Assembly (NCBI RefSeq): GCF_023264855.1
Contig: NZ_JAHFUW010000031.1
Location: 1 to 52,724, forward strand
Source of the DNA: Herbiconiux sp.
Lineage (GTDB): Bacteria > Actinomycetota > Actinomycetes > Actinomycetales > Microbacteriaceae
DNA: 52,724 nt
Reading direction: 5' to 3'
Part shown: piece by piece, positions 1 to 9,061 of the stretch
Layout: each line of letters begins with the position of its first letter
Position numbering within the stretch: the first letter of the stretch is position 1
Notes under the pieces: model-generated
Database searches by the model: none
Told to the model about the DNA's origin: nothing
Seen by the model: only the letters and a program-made list of their open reading frames with translations
Translations under genes and position numbers: made by a program

Positions 1-1
1 C

Positions 2-580
2 AAGCGCGCGATCGCGCACGAGGGCGCGACGATGGAGTGGATCGACGGCAACATCGGCTCCAAGGTCACCATGAAGTACCCGTCGATCTACCTGGTCGGC
101 GAGCACGCCAAGGGCGAGACGCTCTCGGTGGCCTTCGCTGGTCCCGGCCAGCACCAGGATGCCGGCGCGAAGATGATCCACATGGCGCCGTACACGCAGA
201 GCTCGATCGTCTCCAAGTCGATCGCGCGCGGCGGTGGTCGAGCCGGGTACCGGGGCGAGATCCGGATGTCGGAGAACGCGCACCACTCGGCGAACACGGT
301 TCGCTGCGATGCTCTGCTGGTCGACACGATCTCGCGCTCCGACACCTACCCGGCCATCGACATCCGGGTCGACGACGTGCAGCTCGGTCACGAGGCCACC
401 GTCTCGAAGGTCTCCGAAGAGCAGCTGTTCTACCTGATGTCGCGCGGTCTTCCGGAAGACGAGGCGATGGCGATGATCGTGCGCGGCTTCATCGAACCGA
501 TCGCCCGCGAGCTGCCGATGGAATACGCACTCGAACTCAACAAGCTCATCGAGATGGGCATGGAAGGCTCCGTAGGCTAG
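2..580 (+). CDS. sufB: Fe-S cluster assembly scaffold SufB, C-terminal part
   Basis: The window opens inside this gene; 192 C-terminal residues are visible. SufB is the scaffold of the SufBC2D complex, on which Fe-S clusters are built in the cytosol. The recognisable parts are the beta-helix stretch with the conserved MKYPSIYL and SSIVSKSIARGGGRAGYRG-type segments and the C-terminal helices (EEQLFYLMSRG, then MIVRGFIEP). It is followed without any gap by sufD (ATG directly after the TAG), so the two are surely co-transcribed and probably translationally coupled. The upstream part, including any sufR regulator, lies outside the window. Confidence 0.95.
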   Translation, partial: KRAIAHEGATMEWIDGNIGSKVTMKYPSIYLVGEHAKGETLSVAFAGPGQHQDAGAKMIHMAPYTQSSIVSKSIARGGGRAGYRGEIRMSENAHHSANTVRCDALLVDTISRSDTYPAIDIRVDDVQLGHEATVSKVSEEQLFYLMSRGLPEDEAMAMIVRGFIEPIARELPMEYALELNKLIEMGMEGSVG

Positions 581-1786
581 ATGGCCGCCGAAACAACTGT
601 CACAGCACCTGCCCAGAGCGAGCCCGGCCAGCACGGCCTGGTCGCCCACTCCGACGGCGGATCGGCCTTCGTGCCGGTCCAGACTCGATCCGAGCGGTTC
701 ACCTCGACCTCGGTGGACGACTTCGCCCAGGTCACGGGGCTCGAGTTCGAATGGAAATTCACTCCGTTCGCGACGATCAAGCACCTCACCACCGATGACC
801 TCGACGGATCGCCCACGGCGTTCAGCTACGTCGAGTCAGGCGGCGCCACGGTCGACTGGATCGACCGCAGCGATGCGCTGATCGGCTCGGCGGGCGCTCC
901 CGAGGAGCGCGCCTCGGCCAACGCCTGGACGCGCTTCGAGAAGGCGCTGCACGTGAAGGTGACCGGCGAGGCGGGCGAAGAGACCGTCATCCGGCGCGAC
1001 CGGTTCGACGGATCGGCGCGCGCCGCGCACGTGGTGATCGAGGCGGTGCCGAACAGCAAGGGCGTCGTCATCCTGGAGAACTCGGGATCGGCGAACCTCT
1101 CCGAGAACGTCGAGATCGTGGTGGGCGACAACGCCCAGCTCACGGTCGTGACGGTGCAGGAGTGGGACGACAGCGCTCTGCACCTCTCCTCGCACTTCGC
1201 CCGGGTCGGCCGCGACGCCAATCTGCGGCACGTCATCGTGTCGCTCGGCGGCTCGGTCGTGCGGGTGAACCCCTCCATCCACCTGGTGGAGCAGGGTGCG
1301 TCGATCGACTCCTTCGGCCTCTACTTCGCCGACGCCGGTCAGTACTTCGAGCAGCGCCCCTACATCGACCACGTCGCCGCCAACACGCGCAGCCGGGTCA
1401 ACTACAAGGGCGCACTGCAGGGCGAGAAGGCGCACACGGTCTGGGTGGGCGATGTTCTCATCGGCCCGCACGCCGACGGCACCGACAGCTACGAGCAGAA
1501 CCGCAACCTGGTGCTGTCCGAGGGCACGCGCGCCGACAGCATCCCGAACCTCGAGATCGAGACCGGGAACATCCAGGGCGCCGGTCACGCCTCCTCGACG
1601 GGGCGCTTCGACGACGAGCAGTTGTTCTACCTGCAGTCGCGGGGAATCAGCGAAGAAGAGGCGCGCCGACTCGTCGTGCGCGGCTTCCTGGCCGAGATCA
1701 TCCAGCAGATCGGATCGCCCGCACTCGAAGCGCGACTCTCCGAGGCCGTCGAGGCCGAGCTGGTGCGTTCCCAGGCGGTGCGCTGA
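581..1786 (+). CDS. sufD: Fe-S cluster assembly protein SufD
   Basis: 401 residues. SufD is the SufB paralogue that forms the SufBC2D scaffold and is needed for iron entry. The C-terminal signature (FDDEQLFYLQSRG followed by RRLVVRGFLAEI) parallels the same stretch in SufB just upstream, as expected for the paralogous pair. The ATG starts immediately after the sufB stop. The N-terminal ~100 residues are variable, as is usual in actinobacterial SufD. A 3-nt gap separates it from the Rieske gene. Confidence 0.95.
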   Translation: MAAETTVTAPAQSEPGQHGLVAHSDGGSAFVPVQTRSERFTSTSVDDFAQVTGLEFEWKFTPFATIKHLTTDDLDGSPTAFSYVESGGATVDWIDRSDALIGSAGAPEERASANAWTRFEKALHVKVTGEAGEETVIRRDRFDGSARAAHVVIEAVPNSKGVVILENSGSANLSENVEIVVGDNAQLTVVTVQEWDDSALHLSSHFARVGRDANLRHVIVSLGGSVVRVNPSIHLVEQGASIDSFGLYFADAGQYFEQRPYIDHVAANTRSRVNYKGALQGEKAHTVWVGDVLIGPHADGTDSYEQNRNLVLSEGTRADSIPNLEIETGNIQGAGHASSTGRFDDEQLFYLQSRGISEEEARRLVVRGFLAEIIQQIGSPALEARLSEAVEAELVRSQAVR

Positions 1787-1789
1787 GCC

Positions 1790-2116
1790 GTGGCGGAGAA
1801 GGTGTGCGCGTTCGATGACGTGCCCGTGAACCAGGCGCTGCGCGTGGTCGTCGACGGGGTGGCCATCGCGCTCGTGAAAGACAGTGCGGGGGAGTGCCAC
1901 GCCATCGGCGACACCTGCACCCACGGCGACATTTCGCTCGCCGAGGGCTTCGTGGAGGACGACACGCTCGAATGCTGGGCGCACGGCTCCAAGTTCTCGC
2001 TCGAGACCGGCAAGCCTCTGACGCTGCCGGCCTACGAGCCCGTCCCCGTGTTCGAGATCCAGGTGATCGACGGGGACATCTACATCGACCCGACCGTGAC
2101 GAAAGTGATTGACTAG
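1790..2116 (+). CDS. Rieske-type [2Fe-2S] ferredoxin in the suf operon
   Basis: 108 residues, GTG start. Soluble single-domain Rieske protein related to the ferredoxin subunits of non-heme ring oxygenases. Both ligand boxes are visible: C43-T-H45-G and C62-W-A-H65-G. No membrane anchor or oxygenase domain is present. It sits between sufD and sufC (gaps of 3 nt and 1 nt), so it is co-expressed with the Fe-S machinery. A role as electron donor to cluster assembly or as a client is inference from position only. The family assignment is firm; the physiological partner is unknown. Confidence 0.9.
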   Translation: MAEKVCAFDDVPVNQALRVVVDGVAIALVKDSAGECHAIGDTCTHGDISLAEGFVEDDTLECWAHGSKFSLETGKPLTLPAYEPVPVFEIQVIDGDIYIDPTVTKVID

Positions 2117-2117
2117 C

Positions 2118-2882
<765 letters not shown>

Positions 2883-2886
2883 CGAA

Positions 2887-3216
2887 ATGGTCACGACACT
2901 AGAACCGCAGCGCTTCGATCAGATCGAAGAAGCGCTCAAAGACGTGATGGATCCCGAGCTCGGCGTGAACATCGTCGACCTCGGCCTCATCTACGACCTG
3001 GGCTGGGACGACGAGCAAGACGCTCTGGTCATCAACATGACGCTCACCTCGGCCGGCTGCCCGCTGACGGATGTGCTTGAAGAGCAGACCGCCGAGGCGC
3101 TCGACGGCGTCGTCGAGCAGTTCCGCATCAACTGGGTGTGGATGCCGCCGTGGGGCCCCGACAAGATCACCGACGACGGCCGCGACATGATGCGGGCGCT
3201 CGGCTTCTCCATCTGA
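2887..3216 (+). CDS. sufT: metal-sulfur cluster assembly factor, SufT-like (DUF59/MIP18)
   Basis: 109 residues. MIP18/DUF59 family with the characteristic DVMDPELGVNIVDLGLIY start and the conserved TSAGCPL loop, whose Cys is the family's hallmark. SufT-type proteins help Fe-S cluster maturation or transfer. It is the last gene of the suf operon, 4 nt after sufC, and is followed by a terminator. The family assignment is certain; the gene name is by homology and operon position. Confidence 0.9.
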   Translation: MVTTLEPQRFDQIEEALKDVMDPELGVNIVDLGLIYDLGWDDEQDALVINMTLTSAGCPLTDVLEEQTAEALDGVVEQFRINWVWMPPWGPDKITDDGRDMMRALGFSI

Positions 3217-3261
3217 GGCGTGTCCCGGCCGCTCTGCAGCCCGGACTTCTCCGAACGAAAC

Positions 3262-3298
3262 GGTCACCGGACCCTTAGAGGGGTGTGGTGGCCTTTTT
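3262..3298 (+). terminator. intrinsic terminator of the suf operon
   Basis: A 13-bp stem (3262-3274 with 3281-3293) has one mismatch and two G-U wobbles. It encloses a 6-nt loop and is followed directly by TTTTT at 3294-3298. It lies 45 nt after the sufT stop. This is one of the few places in the window with a true T-tract. Confidence 0.8.
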
Positions 3299-3340
3299 GT
3301 CTGCAGAACTCCAGAGCGATTCCGTGGCGCGACGGGCGCA

Positions 3341-3356
3341 CGGACGGCGCCGTCCG
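3341..3356. repeat. 16-bp perfect palindrome upstream of the ABC-F gene
   Basis: CGGACGGCGCCGTCCG is a perfect palindrome about 100 bp before the ABC-F start and about 55 bp before the likely -10 box (TAAACT, 3410-3415). It could be an operator or a hairpin. There is no evidence for either beyond position. Confidence 0.6.
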
Positions 3357-3453
3357 GGTCGGCGAGCCCGGTAGCGGAGGGGACGGACCGAGAGACGCTG
3401 CGGAGGGCGTAAACTTGGTTGGTTCCCCCCTCCGAGAAGATTAGGACAACTCT

Positions 3454-5052
3454 GTGCTCAGCGTTTCAGACCTGGCGATCCGGGTCGGCGCACGAACCCT
3501 CATGGAGGACGTGTCCTTCCGAGTCGGCCCCGGCGAGAAAGTCGGCCTCGTAGGCCGCAACGGTGCCGGCAAGACCACCCTCACGAAAGTGCTCGCAGGC
3601 GACCTGCAGCCCGCCGCGGGAGACGTGCATCGCAGCGGCGAGCTCGGCTACCTGCCTCAGGATCCCCGTTCGGGCGACCCTGAGGAGCTGGCCCGCACGC
3701 GCATCCTGAACGCCCGCGGCCTCGGATCGCTGCTGGAGGGGATGACCGAGTCGTCCCTGGCCATGGCCTCCGACGACCCCAAGGTCAGCGCCGCCGCCAT
3801 GAAGAAGTACGGCAACCTCACCGAGCGCTTCGACGCGCTGGGCGGATACGCCGCCGAGGCGGAGGCGGCCTCGATCGCCAGCAACCTGAGCCTGCCCGAC
3901 CGCATCCTCGACCAGCCGCTGAAGACGCTCTCGGGTGGTCAGCGACGCCGCATCGAGCTCGCGCGCATCCTGTTCTCCGACGCGGAGACCCTCATTCTGG
4001 ATGAGCCGACCAACCACCTCGACGCCGACTCCGTGGTGTGGCTGCGCGAGTTCCTGAAGAGCTACAACGGCGGCTTCATCGTTATCTCGCACGACATCGA
4101 GCTCGTGGGCGAGACGGTGAACCGCGTGTTCTACCTCGACGCCAACCGCCAGGTCATCGACATCTACAACATGAACTGGCGCAACTACCTGCGGCAGCGA
4201 GCCGCCGACGAGGAGCGCCGCAAGAAGGAGCGCGTCAACGTCGAGAAGAAGGCCGGCCAGCTGCAGATGCAGGCCGCCCGCTTCGGCGCCAAGGCCTCGA
4301 AGGCCGCCGCCGCCCACCAGATGGTGGCGCGCGCCGAGAAGATGCTCTCCGTGCTCGAAGAGGTGCGCGAGGTCGATCGCGTGGCCAAGCTGCGCTTCCC
4401 GACCCCGGTCGCCTGCGGCCGCACGCCGCTGATGGCGTCGAACCTCTCGAAGAGCTACGGCTCGCTCGAGATCTTCACCGCCGTCGACCTGGCCATCGAC
4501 CGCGGCTCGAAGGTGGTCATCCTGGGGCTGAACGGTGCGGGCAAGACCACGCTGCTGCGCATCCTGGGCGGGGCCGACACGCCCGACACCGGGCAGATCG
4601 AGCCCGGCCACGGCCTGCGGATCGGCTACTACGCCCAGGAGCACGAGACCATCGACGTGAACCGTTCGGTGCTGGAGAACATGGTCTCCGCTTCACCGAA
4701 CCTCACCGAGACTGAGGCGCGACGCGTGCTCGGCTCGTTCCTGTTCACCGGCGACGACGGGCACAAGCCCGCCGGCGTCCTCTCGGGCGGTGAGAAGACC
4801 CGACTCGCATTGGCGATGATCGTGGTCTCGGGTGCCAACGTGCTGCTGCTCGACGAGCCCACGAACAACCTCGACCCGGCCAGCCGCGACGAGATTCTGG
4901 ATGCTCTGGCCCACTACGAGGGCGCGGTCGTGCTGGTCAGCCACGACGAGGGCGCGGTCGAGGCGCTCAACCCCGAGCGCGTGCTCATCCTGCCCGACGG
5001 TGTGGAAGACCACTGGAACAAGGACTACGCCGACCTGATCTCGTTGGCCTGA
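3454..5052 (+). CDS. ABC-F family ATPase (translation factor / ribosome protection type)
   Basis: 532 residues, GTG start preceded by AGGA at 3443-3446. Two ABC domains in tandem without membrane segments: Walker A near 34-42 and 357-365, signatures LSGGQRRR near 160 and LSGGEKTR near 443, and Walker B with DEPTNHLD and DEPTNNLD. A charged alpha-helical linker rich in Lys/Arg/Ala (about 245-300) lies between them, as in ABC-F proteins that act at the ribosomal E site. It resembles the mycobacterial ABC-F that also lies near the suf operon (Rv1473). Whether it gives antibiotic resistance or is a housekeeping factor cannot be told from sequence. Confidence 0.9.
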   Translation: MLSVSDLAIRVGARTLMEDVSFRVGPGEKVGLVGRNGAGKTTLTKVLAGDLQPAAGDVHRSGELGYLPQDPRSGDPEELARTRILNARGLGSLLEGMTESSLAMASDDPKVSAAAMKKYGNLTERFDALGGYAAEAEAASIASNLSLPDRILDQPLKTLSGGQRRRIELARILFSDAETLILDEPTNHLDADSVVWLREFLKSYNGGFIVISHDIELVGETVNRVFYLDANRQVIDIYNMNWRNYLRQRAADEERRKKERVNVEKKAGQLQMQAARFGAKASKAAAAHQMVARAEKMLSVLEEVREVDRVAKLRFPTPVACGRTPLMASNLSKSYGSLEIFTAVDLAIDRGSKVVILGLNGAGKTTLLRILGGADTPDTGQIEPGHGLRIGYYAQEHETIDVNRSVLENMVSASPNLTETEARRVLGSFLFTGDDGHKPAGVLSGGEKTRLALAMIVVSGANVLLLDEPTNNLDPASRDEILDALAHYEGAVVLVSHDEGAVEALNPERVLILPDGVEDHWNKDYADLISLA

Positions 5053-5100
5053 TCTCGCTCGCGCAGCCGTAGCGCTAGCGGGGGCACGTCGCGGCCGGTC

Positions 5101-5943
5101 TCAGTTCCGGCTGTCGAGGATCTCGTCCTCGATTTGGGCATCGCTCTTCTTCGCCAGGCGCTTGCGCTCGCGCTCGGCGGCGCGCTCCTGCTCTTCCGGA
5201 TCGTCTTCATTCACCCGACGGAACTCCTGCCGGATGATGTAGCCGAGCCCGACGAACCCGAGCAGCCCGAAGCAGAACCACTGGAACGTGTACGACAGGT
5301 GCGCGCCCTCGTCGGGTGTGGGCTTAGGCGTCGCCATGGGCCGCTCGGCCGGGGCTGGATCCTCGGATGCCAGAAGGCCATACGCGCCCGTGTAGGTGGG
5401 CTGGCCGACCTGGTCGGCGAGCACCGGCAGCTCGATCGTTGCGATCTGACCCGCCACCGCCCCGCGGTTGTCGAGGTGCGGCTCGCCGGCCTTCAACCGG
5501 GCGACGACCGTGATCTCGCCCGTGGGTGCTGCCGGGATGGCATCCGGAACGTCTTGCTTCTGGCCGGTCGGCACCCAGCCGCGGTCGACGATGAACACGT
5601 CGCCGTTCGCCAGCTGGAAGGGCACCAGCACGTCGAAGCCGACGTCACCGCCGAGCGGGCGGTTGCGCACGAGGGTCTGGTCGTCGACGAGGTAGCGACC
5701 GGTCATCGACACGGTGAGCCATTCCTGGGAGACGTCGTACGAGTCCAACTCGGGGAGCACGTCGGCGAGCGGAGCAGGGTCGGCGTCGAAGTTCTCGGCG
5801 ACCCGGTTGATCTCGGCGACCGCCTCGTCACGTCGGGCGAGCTGCCACATGGCGAGCATCACGCAGACGATCGCGAACACCACCGTGAGCGCGAGGTACC
5901 CCGCCCACCGCCGGCTCAGCAGGAAGCGCCAGCCGCCGCTCAT
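5101..5943 (-). CDS. SURF1 family cytochrome oxidase assembly protein
   Basis: 280 residues. SURF1 proteins assist heme insertion and assembly of aa3-type cytochrome c oxidase at the membrane. The expected topology is visible: one N-terminal membrane segment (about 14-34), an extracytoplasmic domain with the conserved LVRNRPLGGDVGFDVLVPF and VDRGWVP stretches, and a second membrane segment near 226-246 (FQWFCFGLLGFVGLGY). The tail is highly charged. The ATG at 5943 overlaps the stop of the upstream small gene by 4 nt (ATGA), giving a three-gene minus-strand operon that converges on the ABC-F gene. Confidence 0.92.
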   Translation of the reverse strand: MSGGWRFLLSRRWAGYLALTVVFAIVCVMLAMWQLARRDEAVAEINRVAENFDADPAPLADVLPELDSYDVSQEWLTVSMTGRYLVDDQTLVRNRPLGGDVGFDVLVPFQLANGDVFIVDRGWVPTGQKQDVPDAIPAAPTGEITVVARLKAGEPHLDNRGAVAGQIATIELPVLADQVGQPTYTGAYGLLASEDPAPAERPMATPKPTPDEGAHLSYTFQWFCFGLLGFVGLGYIIRQEFRRVNEDDPEEQERAAERERKRLAKKSDAQIEDEILDSRN

Positions 5944-6164
5944 GTGCTCACCGCCCCGTTCATCGGCAACACCTCGAGCGGGAAGTCGCGCGCGGCGAGG
6001 AATTCGCGCAGGTAGTCGACGTGCTCGTCGCAGGCCAGCCAGATCTTGCGGCGATCCTCGGTGTGGATCTTGGGGTTGCGCCACTCGATCCGCCACGCGG
6101 CGTCGGCGCGGCAACTCGCACGCGAGCACTCTTCGGCAGAGGGCTCGAGACCGATTCCGATCAT
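5940..6164 (-). CDS. small conserved Cys-containing protein next to SURF1
   Basis: 74 residues. I do not recognise a characterised family. It has three Cys (14, 18 and 45) and a basic Trp-containing centre (WRIEWRNPKIHTEDRRKIWLAC), so a small metal-binding fold is possible but unproven. The ATGA overlaps at both ends (with DUF3099 upstream and SURF1 downstream) make a real translated gene very likely and suggest a link to oxidase assembly. It has no signal peptide or membrane segment. Confidence 0.75.
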   Translation of the reverse strand: MIGIGLEPSAEECSRASCRADAAWRIEWRNPKIHTEDRRKIWLACDEHVDYLREFLAARDFPLEVLPMNGAVST

Positions 6165-6490
6165 GCCCGCGGTCCCGCATCCGGACCCGCCGCAGCAGGT
6201 TCAGCCGGCGGCACGACAGGGGGAACAACAGGGCGGTACAGCTCGATCTCGCTCGGCTTCTCATGACGCCGCATGTTCGACGTGCCCACATTGCCGAGCA
6301 CCACGGCAAAGTAGGGGAGCAGGATGGCGCCGGCGGCGACCACAGCCAGCCACCAGCCCTTCACGAAGAGCATCAGCACGAGGCAGACGATGCGGATGCC
6401 CATGGTGATCAGGTATTTGATCATGCGCTTGCGCCGCTCGTCGTCGGGCGAGGGCGGAAGGCTCGTGAGGGACTGCTGGGCGCTCTTCAT
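6161..6490 (-). CDS. DUF3099 family membrane protein
   Basis: 109 residues from the ATG at 6490. A longer in-frame start exists upstream but lies beyond the likely -10 box. Two adjacent hydrophobic segments (about 24-40 and 43-63) follow a short charged start (PDDERRKRMIKY), and the tail is Pro/Ala-rich. DUF3099 is a small actinobacterial family of unknown function. It is the first gene of the operon with the 74-residue protein and SURF1. A -10 box (TAGGCT on the minus strand, 6502-6507) lies 11 nt before the ATG, giving a very short 5' leader. Confidence 0.8.
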   Translation of the reverse strand: MKSAQQSLTSLPPSPDDERRKRMIKYLITMGIRIVCLVLMLFVKGWWLAVVAAGAILLPYFAVVLGNVGTSNMRRHEKPSEIELYRPVVPPVVPPAEPAAAGPDAGPRA

Positions 6491-6605
6491 GATTCGCTCT
6501 AAGCCTACGCTTCGGAAGGCCCTGCCGAGTCGGCCGGCCCCGACGCTGGGCAACTCCTAAGCTGGTAGGGCGCCACCCGCCCCACGACGTTAGGACCTCC
6601 GCACC

Positions 6606-7325
6606 GTGACCACCTCGACCACACCTCGCACCGTGCTCATCACCGGCGGAAACCGCGGCATCGGCTACGCCCTCGCCGAGGAGTTCGTGGCCCAGGGGCA
6701 CCGCGTGGCCGTGACCGCGCGGTCCGGTTCGGGCCCTGAGGGCACGCTGACCGTGATCGCGGATGTGACCGACGGAGCATCCATCGACGCCGCCTTCACC
6801 GAGGTGGAGCAGAAGCTGGGCCCGGTCGAGGTCGTCGTGGCCAACGCCGGCATCACCCGCGACATGCTTCTGATGCGCATGGCGGAGGACGACTTCACCA
6901 GCGTGATCGACACGAACCTCACCGGGGCGTTCCGCGTGGTGAAGCGTGCCTCGAAGGGGATGCTCAAGGCCCGCTTTGGCCGGATCGTGCTGATCTCGAG
7001 CGTGGTGGGGCTCTACGGATCGGCCGGCCAGGTCAACTACAGCGCCTCGAAGAGCGCCCTAGTCGGTCTCGCTCGCTCGGTGTCCCGCGAGCTCGGGGCC
7101 CGCGGCATCACCGCGAACGTCGTGGCACCCGGCTTCATCGAGACGGACATGACCGCCGAACTGCCCGAAGCGCAGCAGGCCGAGTACAAGAAGAGCATCC
7201 CCGCCGGCCGCTATGGCCAGGCCGCCGAGGTCGCCAAGGCCGTGGCCTGGCTCGCCTCCGACGATGCCGCCTACATCACCGGCGCGGTCATCCCGGTCGA
7301 CGGCGGCCTCGGCATGGGCCACTAG
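6606..7325 (+). CDS. fabG: 3-oxoacyl-[ACP] reductase FabG (SDR)
   Basis: 239 residues, GTG start. Reduces 3-oxoacyl-ACP with NADPH in fatty-acid synthesis. Classical SDR features: TGGNRGIG (13-20), NAG (80-82), catalytic Asn104, Ser131/132, Tyr145-SAS-Lys149, then PGFIETDMT. It is close to mycobacterial FabG1/MabA, but no InhA/FabI gene follows; the next DNA is an IS remnant. It is divergent from the DUF3099-SURF1 operon. Confidence 0.92.
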   Translation: MTTSTTPRTVLITGGNRGIGYALAEEFVAQGHRVAVTARSGSGPEGTLTVIADVTDGASIDAAFTEVEQKLGPVEVVVANAGITRDMLLMRMAEDDFTSVIDTNLTGAFRVVKRASKGMLKARFGRIVLISSVVGLYGSAGQVNYSASKSALVGLARSVSRELGARGITANVVAPGFIETDMTAELPEAQQAEYKKSIPAGRYGQAAEVAKAVAWLASDDAAYITGAVIPVDGGLGMGH

Positions 7326-7470
7326 GCCGTTTCTCCAAATGCTCGGGCCCAGATGGTGATGGTTCGGAGGATGGCGCCTCGTCGGTAGGTGTATGCGAGT
7401 TTGCCGTTGCGTGACGGCGGCAAGGTTGCGTTCGATGAAATCGCGTGTTTCGTAGCCGACTTCATCGAAC
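7322..7470 (-). pseudogene. C-terminal remnant of an IS5-family (IS427-like) transposase, frameshifted
   Basis: Read on the minus strand, one frame gives FDEVGYETRDFIERNLAAV and then a second frame gives RNGKLAYTYRRGAILRTITIW. Together they match the end of IS427-group DDE transposases (FD-x3-Y-x2-R-N-x-(V/I)-E-R, ...RLATRYDKLA, ...IIWL), including the catalytic Glu in IER. The frame change falls in the run around 7415-7425. No start, inverted terminal repeat or upstream domain remains, so it is a dead fragment. The base composition is noticeably AT-richer than fabG. Confidence 0.6.
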
Positions 7471-7534
7471 TTTGGTGAACTTCGACTACCCAGCGTGCGA
7501 TCAGGCTTTTGCCGTCCCAGCCATGATCATCGTC

Positions 7535-7622
7535 GGCAAGCGCGAAGCGCGCGGCAGCCTCGTACGGTTCGGTACCTGGATGGTTGGCCTGGTGATGTGC
7601 TGCCGCGCGCTTCGCGCTTGCC
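7535..7622. repeat. inverted pair of REP-like palindromic units
   Basis: A 24-nt arm at 7535-7558 is repeated perfectly in inverse orientation at 7599-7622, separated by 40 nt. The similarity continues outward for about 10 nt with three mismatches. Each arm carries its own short hairpin (GCGC-GAA-GCGC). This layout, two inverted REP-type units, is that of a REPIN or small non-autonomous element. It lies in non-coding DNA between the transposase remnant and the HNH gene. Short open frames reading through it are spurious. Confidence 0.75.
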
Positions 7623-7663
7623 CTCGATGACCGTGCCCGGTTTTGGGAGGTGGGCATACGTGG

Positions 7664-9061
7664 TTAGGCGGCTGGGCGGTGGGTGGTGCGTCGCCGGGTG
7701 GTCGGGATCGGCGTCTGCTCGATGTCGATCCACCGGGGTGGGATGAGGTGGGGCACACCCGAATGCATGGTCAGTTTCCAGGACGACTTGTGCAGATGCG
7801 AGTGATGGAAATGGCACAGCAGCACACCATTGTCGATATCGGTACGACCCGGTGGATGATCGGCCGAAACCCATTCATCTGCATGATGTGTTTCACAGAA
7901 CGACGGTGGCCGGTCGCAGTCGGGCCAGACACATCCCCCATCTCGAGCCGCGAGGGCCCGGTTCTGGGCCGGAGTGAAGAGGCGTTCTGTCTTGCCGTGG
8001 TAGAGCACCGCACCGCGGTCGTTGAACAGTGTCACGGCGGTGGGGGAGGTGCAGCGCAGTTGCGCGATGGTGGAGGCGGGAACGGGCTCGTCGATGCCGT
8101 CGATCCAGCCGACCCCGCGCCCGGTTTCGAGGTTGTCGAGAGTGGTGTGGACGTTGAGGGTGGTGGTGGCGCCGTTGAGGCGGGGCATGTCGGGGGCGCC
8201 GGCGGCGCGGGCGATGAGTTCGGTGACGGTGTCGGCGTTCTTCTGCGCCTGAGTGCGAATGTCCGCGGTGGCGGTCTGTGCCACGTATTCGTCTTCGGTC
8301 AGGAACCGCGGCCCACTGGAGGGCGATCCTGAGATGCGGGGGCTTTGCATGGCCTGGATGCTCGCCAGCCACACGCTGCCTTGTTCGGGGGTGAGGGCGA
8401 ACCGGCCGCGGATCATCCCGTCACTGGCCTGGCCGATGGTGAGCGAGCGCTGCTGCTGGAGTCGCTCATCCCGAGGCTCAGCACCATCCGGGTCGATGAC
8501 CTCACGAAGATGAATGGCGAGCCGGGAGGCCTGATCCGCAGTCAGGTGCTTCGTGAGGGTCTCGTCGACGAGGGTCTGCTCGGCGCTAGCGACCACCTCG
8601 GGGGAGCATCCGCGCTCGGTGAGTTCGGTGCACCGGGCGACGATGATCGATGCCGTCTCAACCGCGAGGACACCCTCATCAAGGGCCCGGCCGACGACCG
8701 GGAACGGGGCAGGCCCTTCACCGCCACCCAGTAGCACCGCACCGCGAAGCCTGCGCCCGATCTCGAGGCGTGTCTTGCTCTCCCGCGCCGACGTGCCGGT
8801 GACGGTTGAGACGAGCTTGACCGGGCTGGTGAAGTTCTGCGACCTGCTCAAGCCTTCGTCACCGAGTTCGCTGCGGGACCGCACCCCGACCTCCCCAGCG
8901 ACCCGAATCTGCCAGGCCGAGAGCGCCCGCCCGGCCGCCTCAATCGCGGCCATGACCTCGAGAACATCCTCGTCACCGAGCCCTGCCATCGCGGCGTTGA
9001 TCTCGCCCGCGTCACTACGGAGATCGGCGGCGATCGCCTGGAATCGAGCGGCTATTTGCAT
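7664..9061 (-). CDS. DUF222 / HNH endonuclease domain protein (13E12 repeat family)
   Basis: 465 residues. The N-terminal ~300 residues are the alpha-helical DUF222 region. The C-terminus is an HNH nuclease with paired Cys ligands (C377-VWPDC, then FCETHH, then LLCHFHH, about 377-422). The family is multi-copy in actinobacteria and often strain-variable; it may act in DNA mobility or repair, which is not established. It lies beside an IS fragment and REP pair, between fabG and serB, so it is likely part of an inserted patch. The likely start ATG is 6 nt after a TAGAAT -10 box. Confidence 0.88.
   Translation of the reverse strand: MQIAARFQAIAADLRSDAGEINAAMAGLGDEDVLEVMAAIEAAGRALSAWQIRVAGEVGVRSRSELGDEGLSRSQNFTSPVKLVSTVTGTSARESKTRLEIGRRLRGAVLLGGGEGPAPFPVVGRALDEGVLAVETASIIVARCTELTERGCSPEVVASAEQTLVDETLTKHLTADQASRLAIHLREVIDPDGAEPRDERLQQQRSLTIGQASDGMIRGRFALTPEQGSVWLASIQAMQSPRISGSPSSGPRFLTEDEYVAQTATADIRTQAQKNADTVTELIARAAGAPDMPRLNGATTTLNVHTTLDNLETGRGVGWIDGIDEPVPASTIAQLRCTSPTAVTLFNDRGAVLYHGKTERLFTPAQNRALAARDGGCVWPDCDRPPSFCETHHADEWVSADHPPGRTDIDNGVLLCHFHHSHLHKSSWKLTMHSGVPHLIPPRWIDIEQTPIPTTRRRTTHRPAA

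Noticed and set aside
3220-3444. 74-codon open frame between sufT and the ABC-F gene
   Set aside because: It passes through the terminator and palindrome and has no ribosome site or recognisable protein.
7445-7758. Short open frames on both strands through the REP pair
   Set aside because: Their peptides are translations of the repeat arms in different frames, with no ribosome site or family match.
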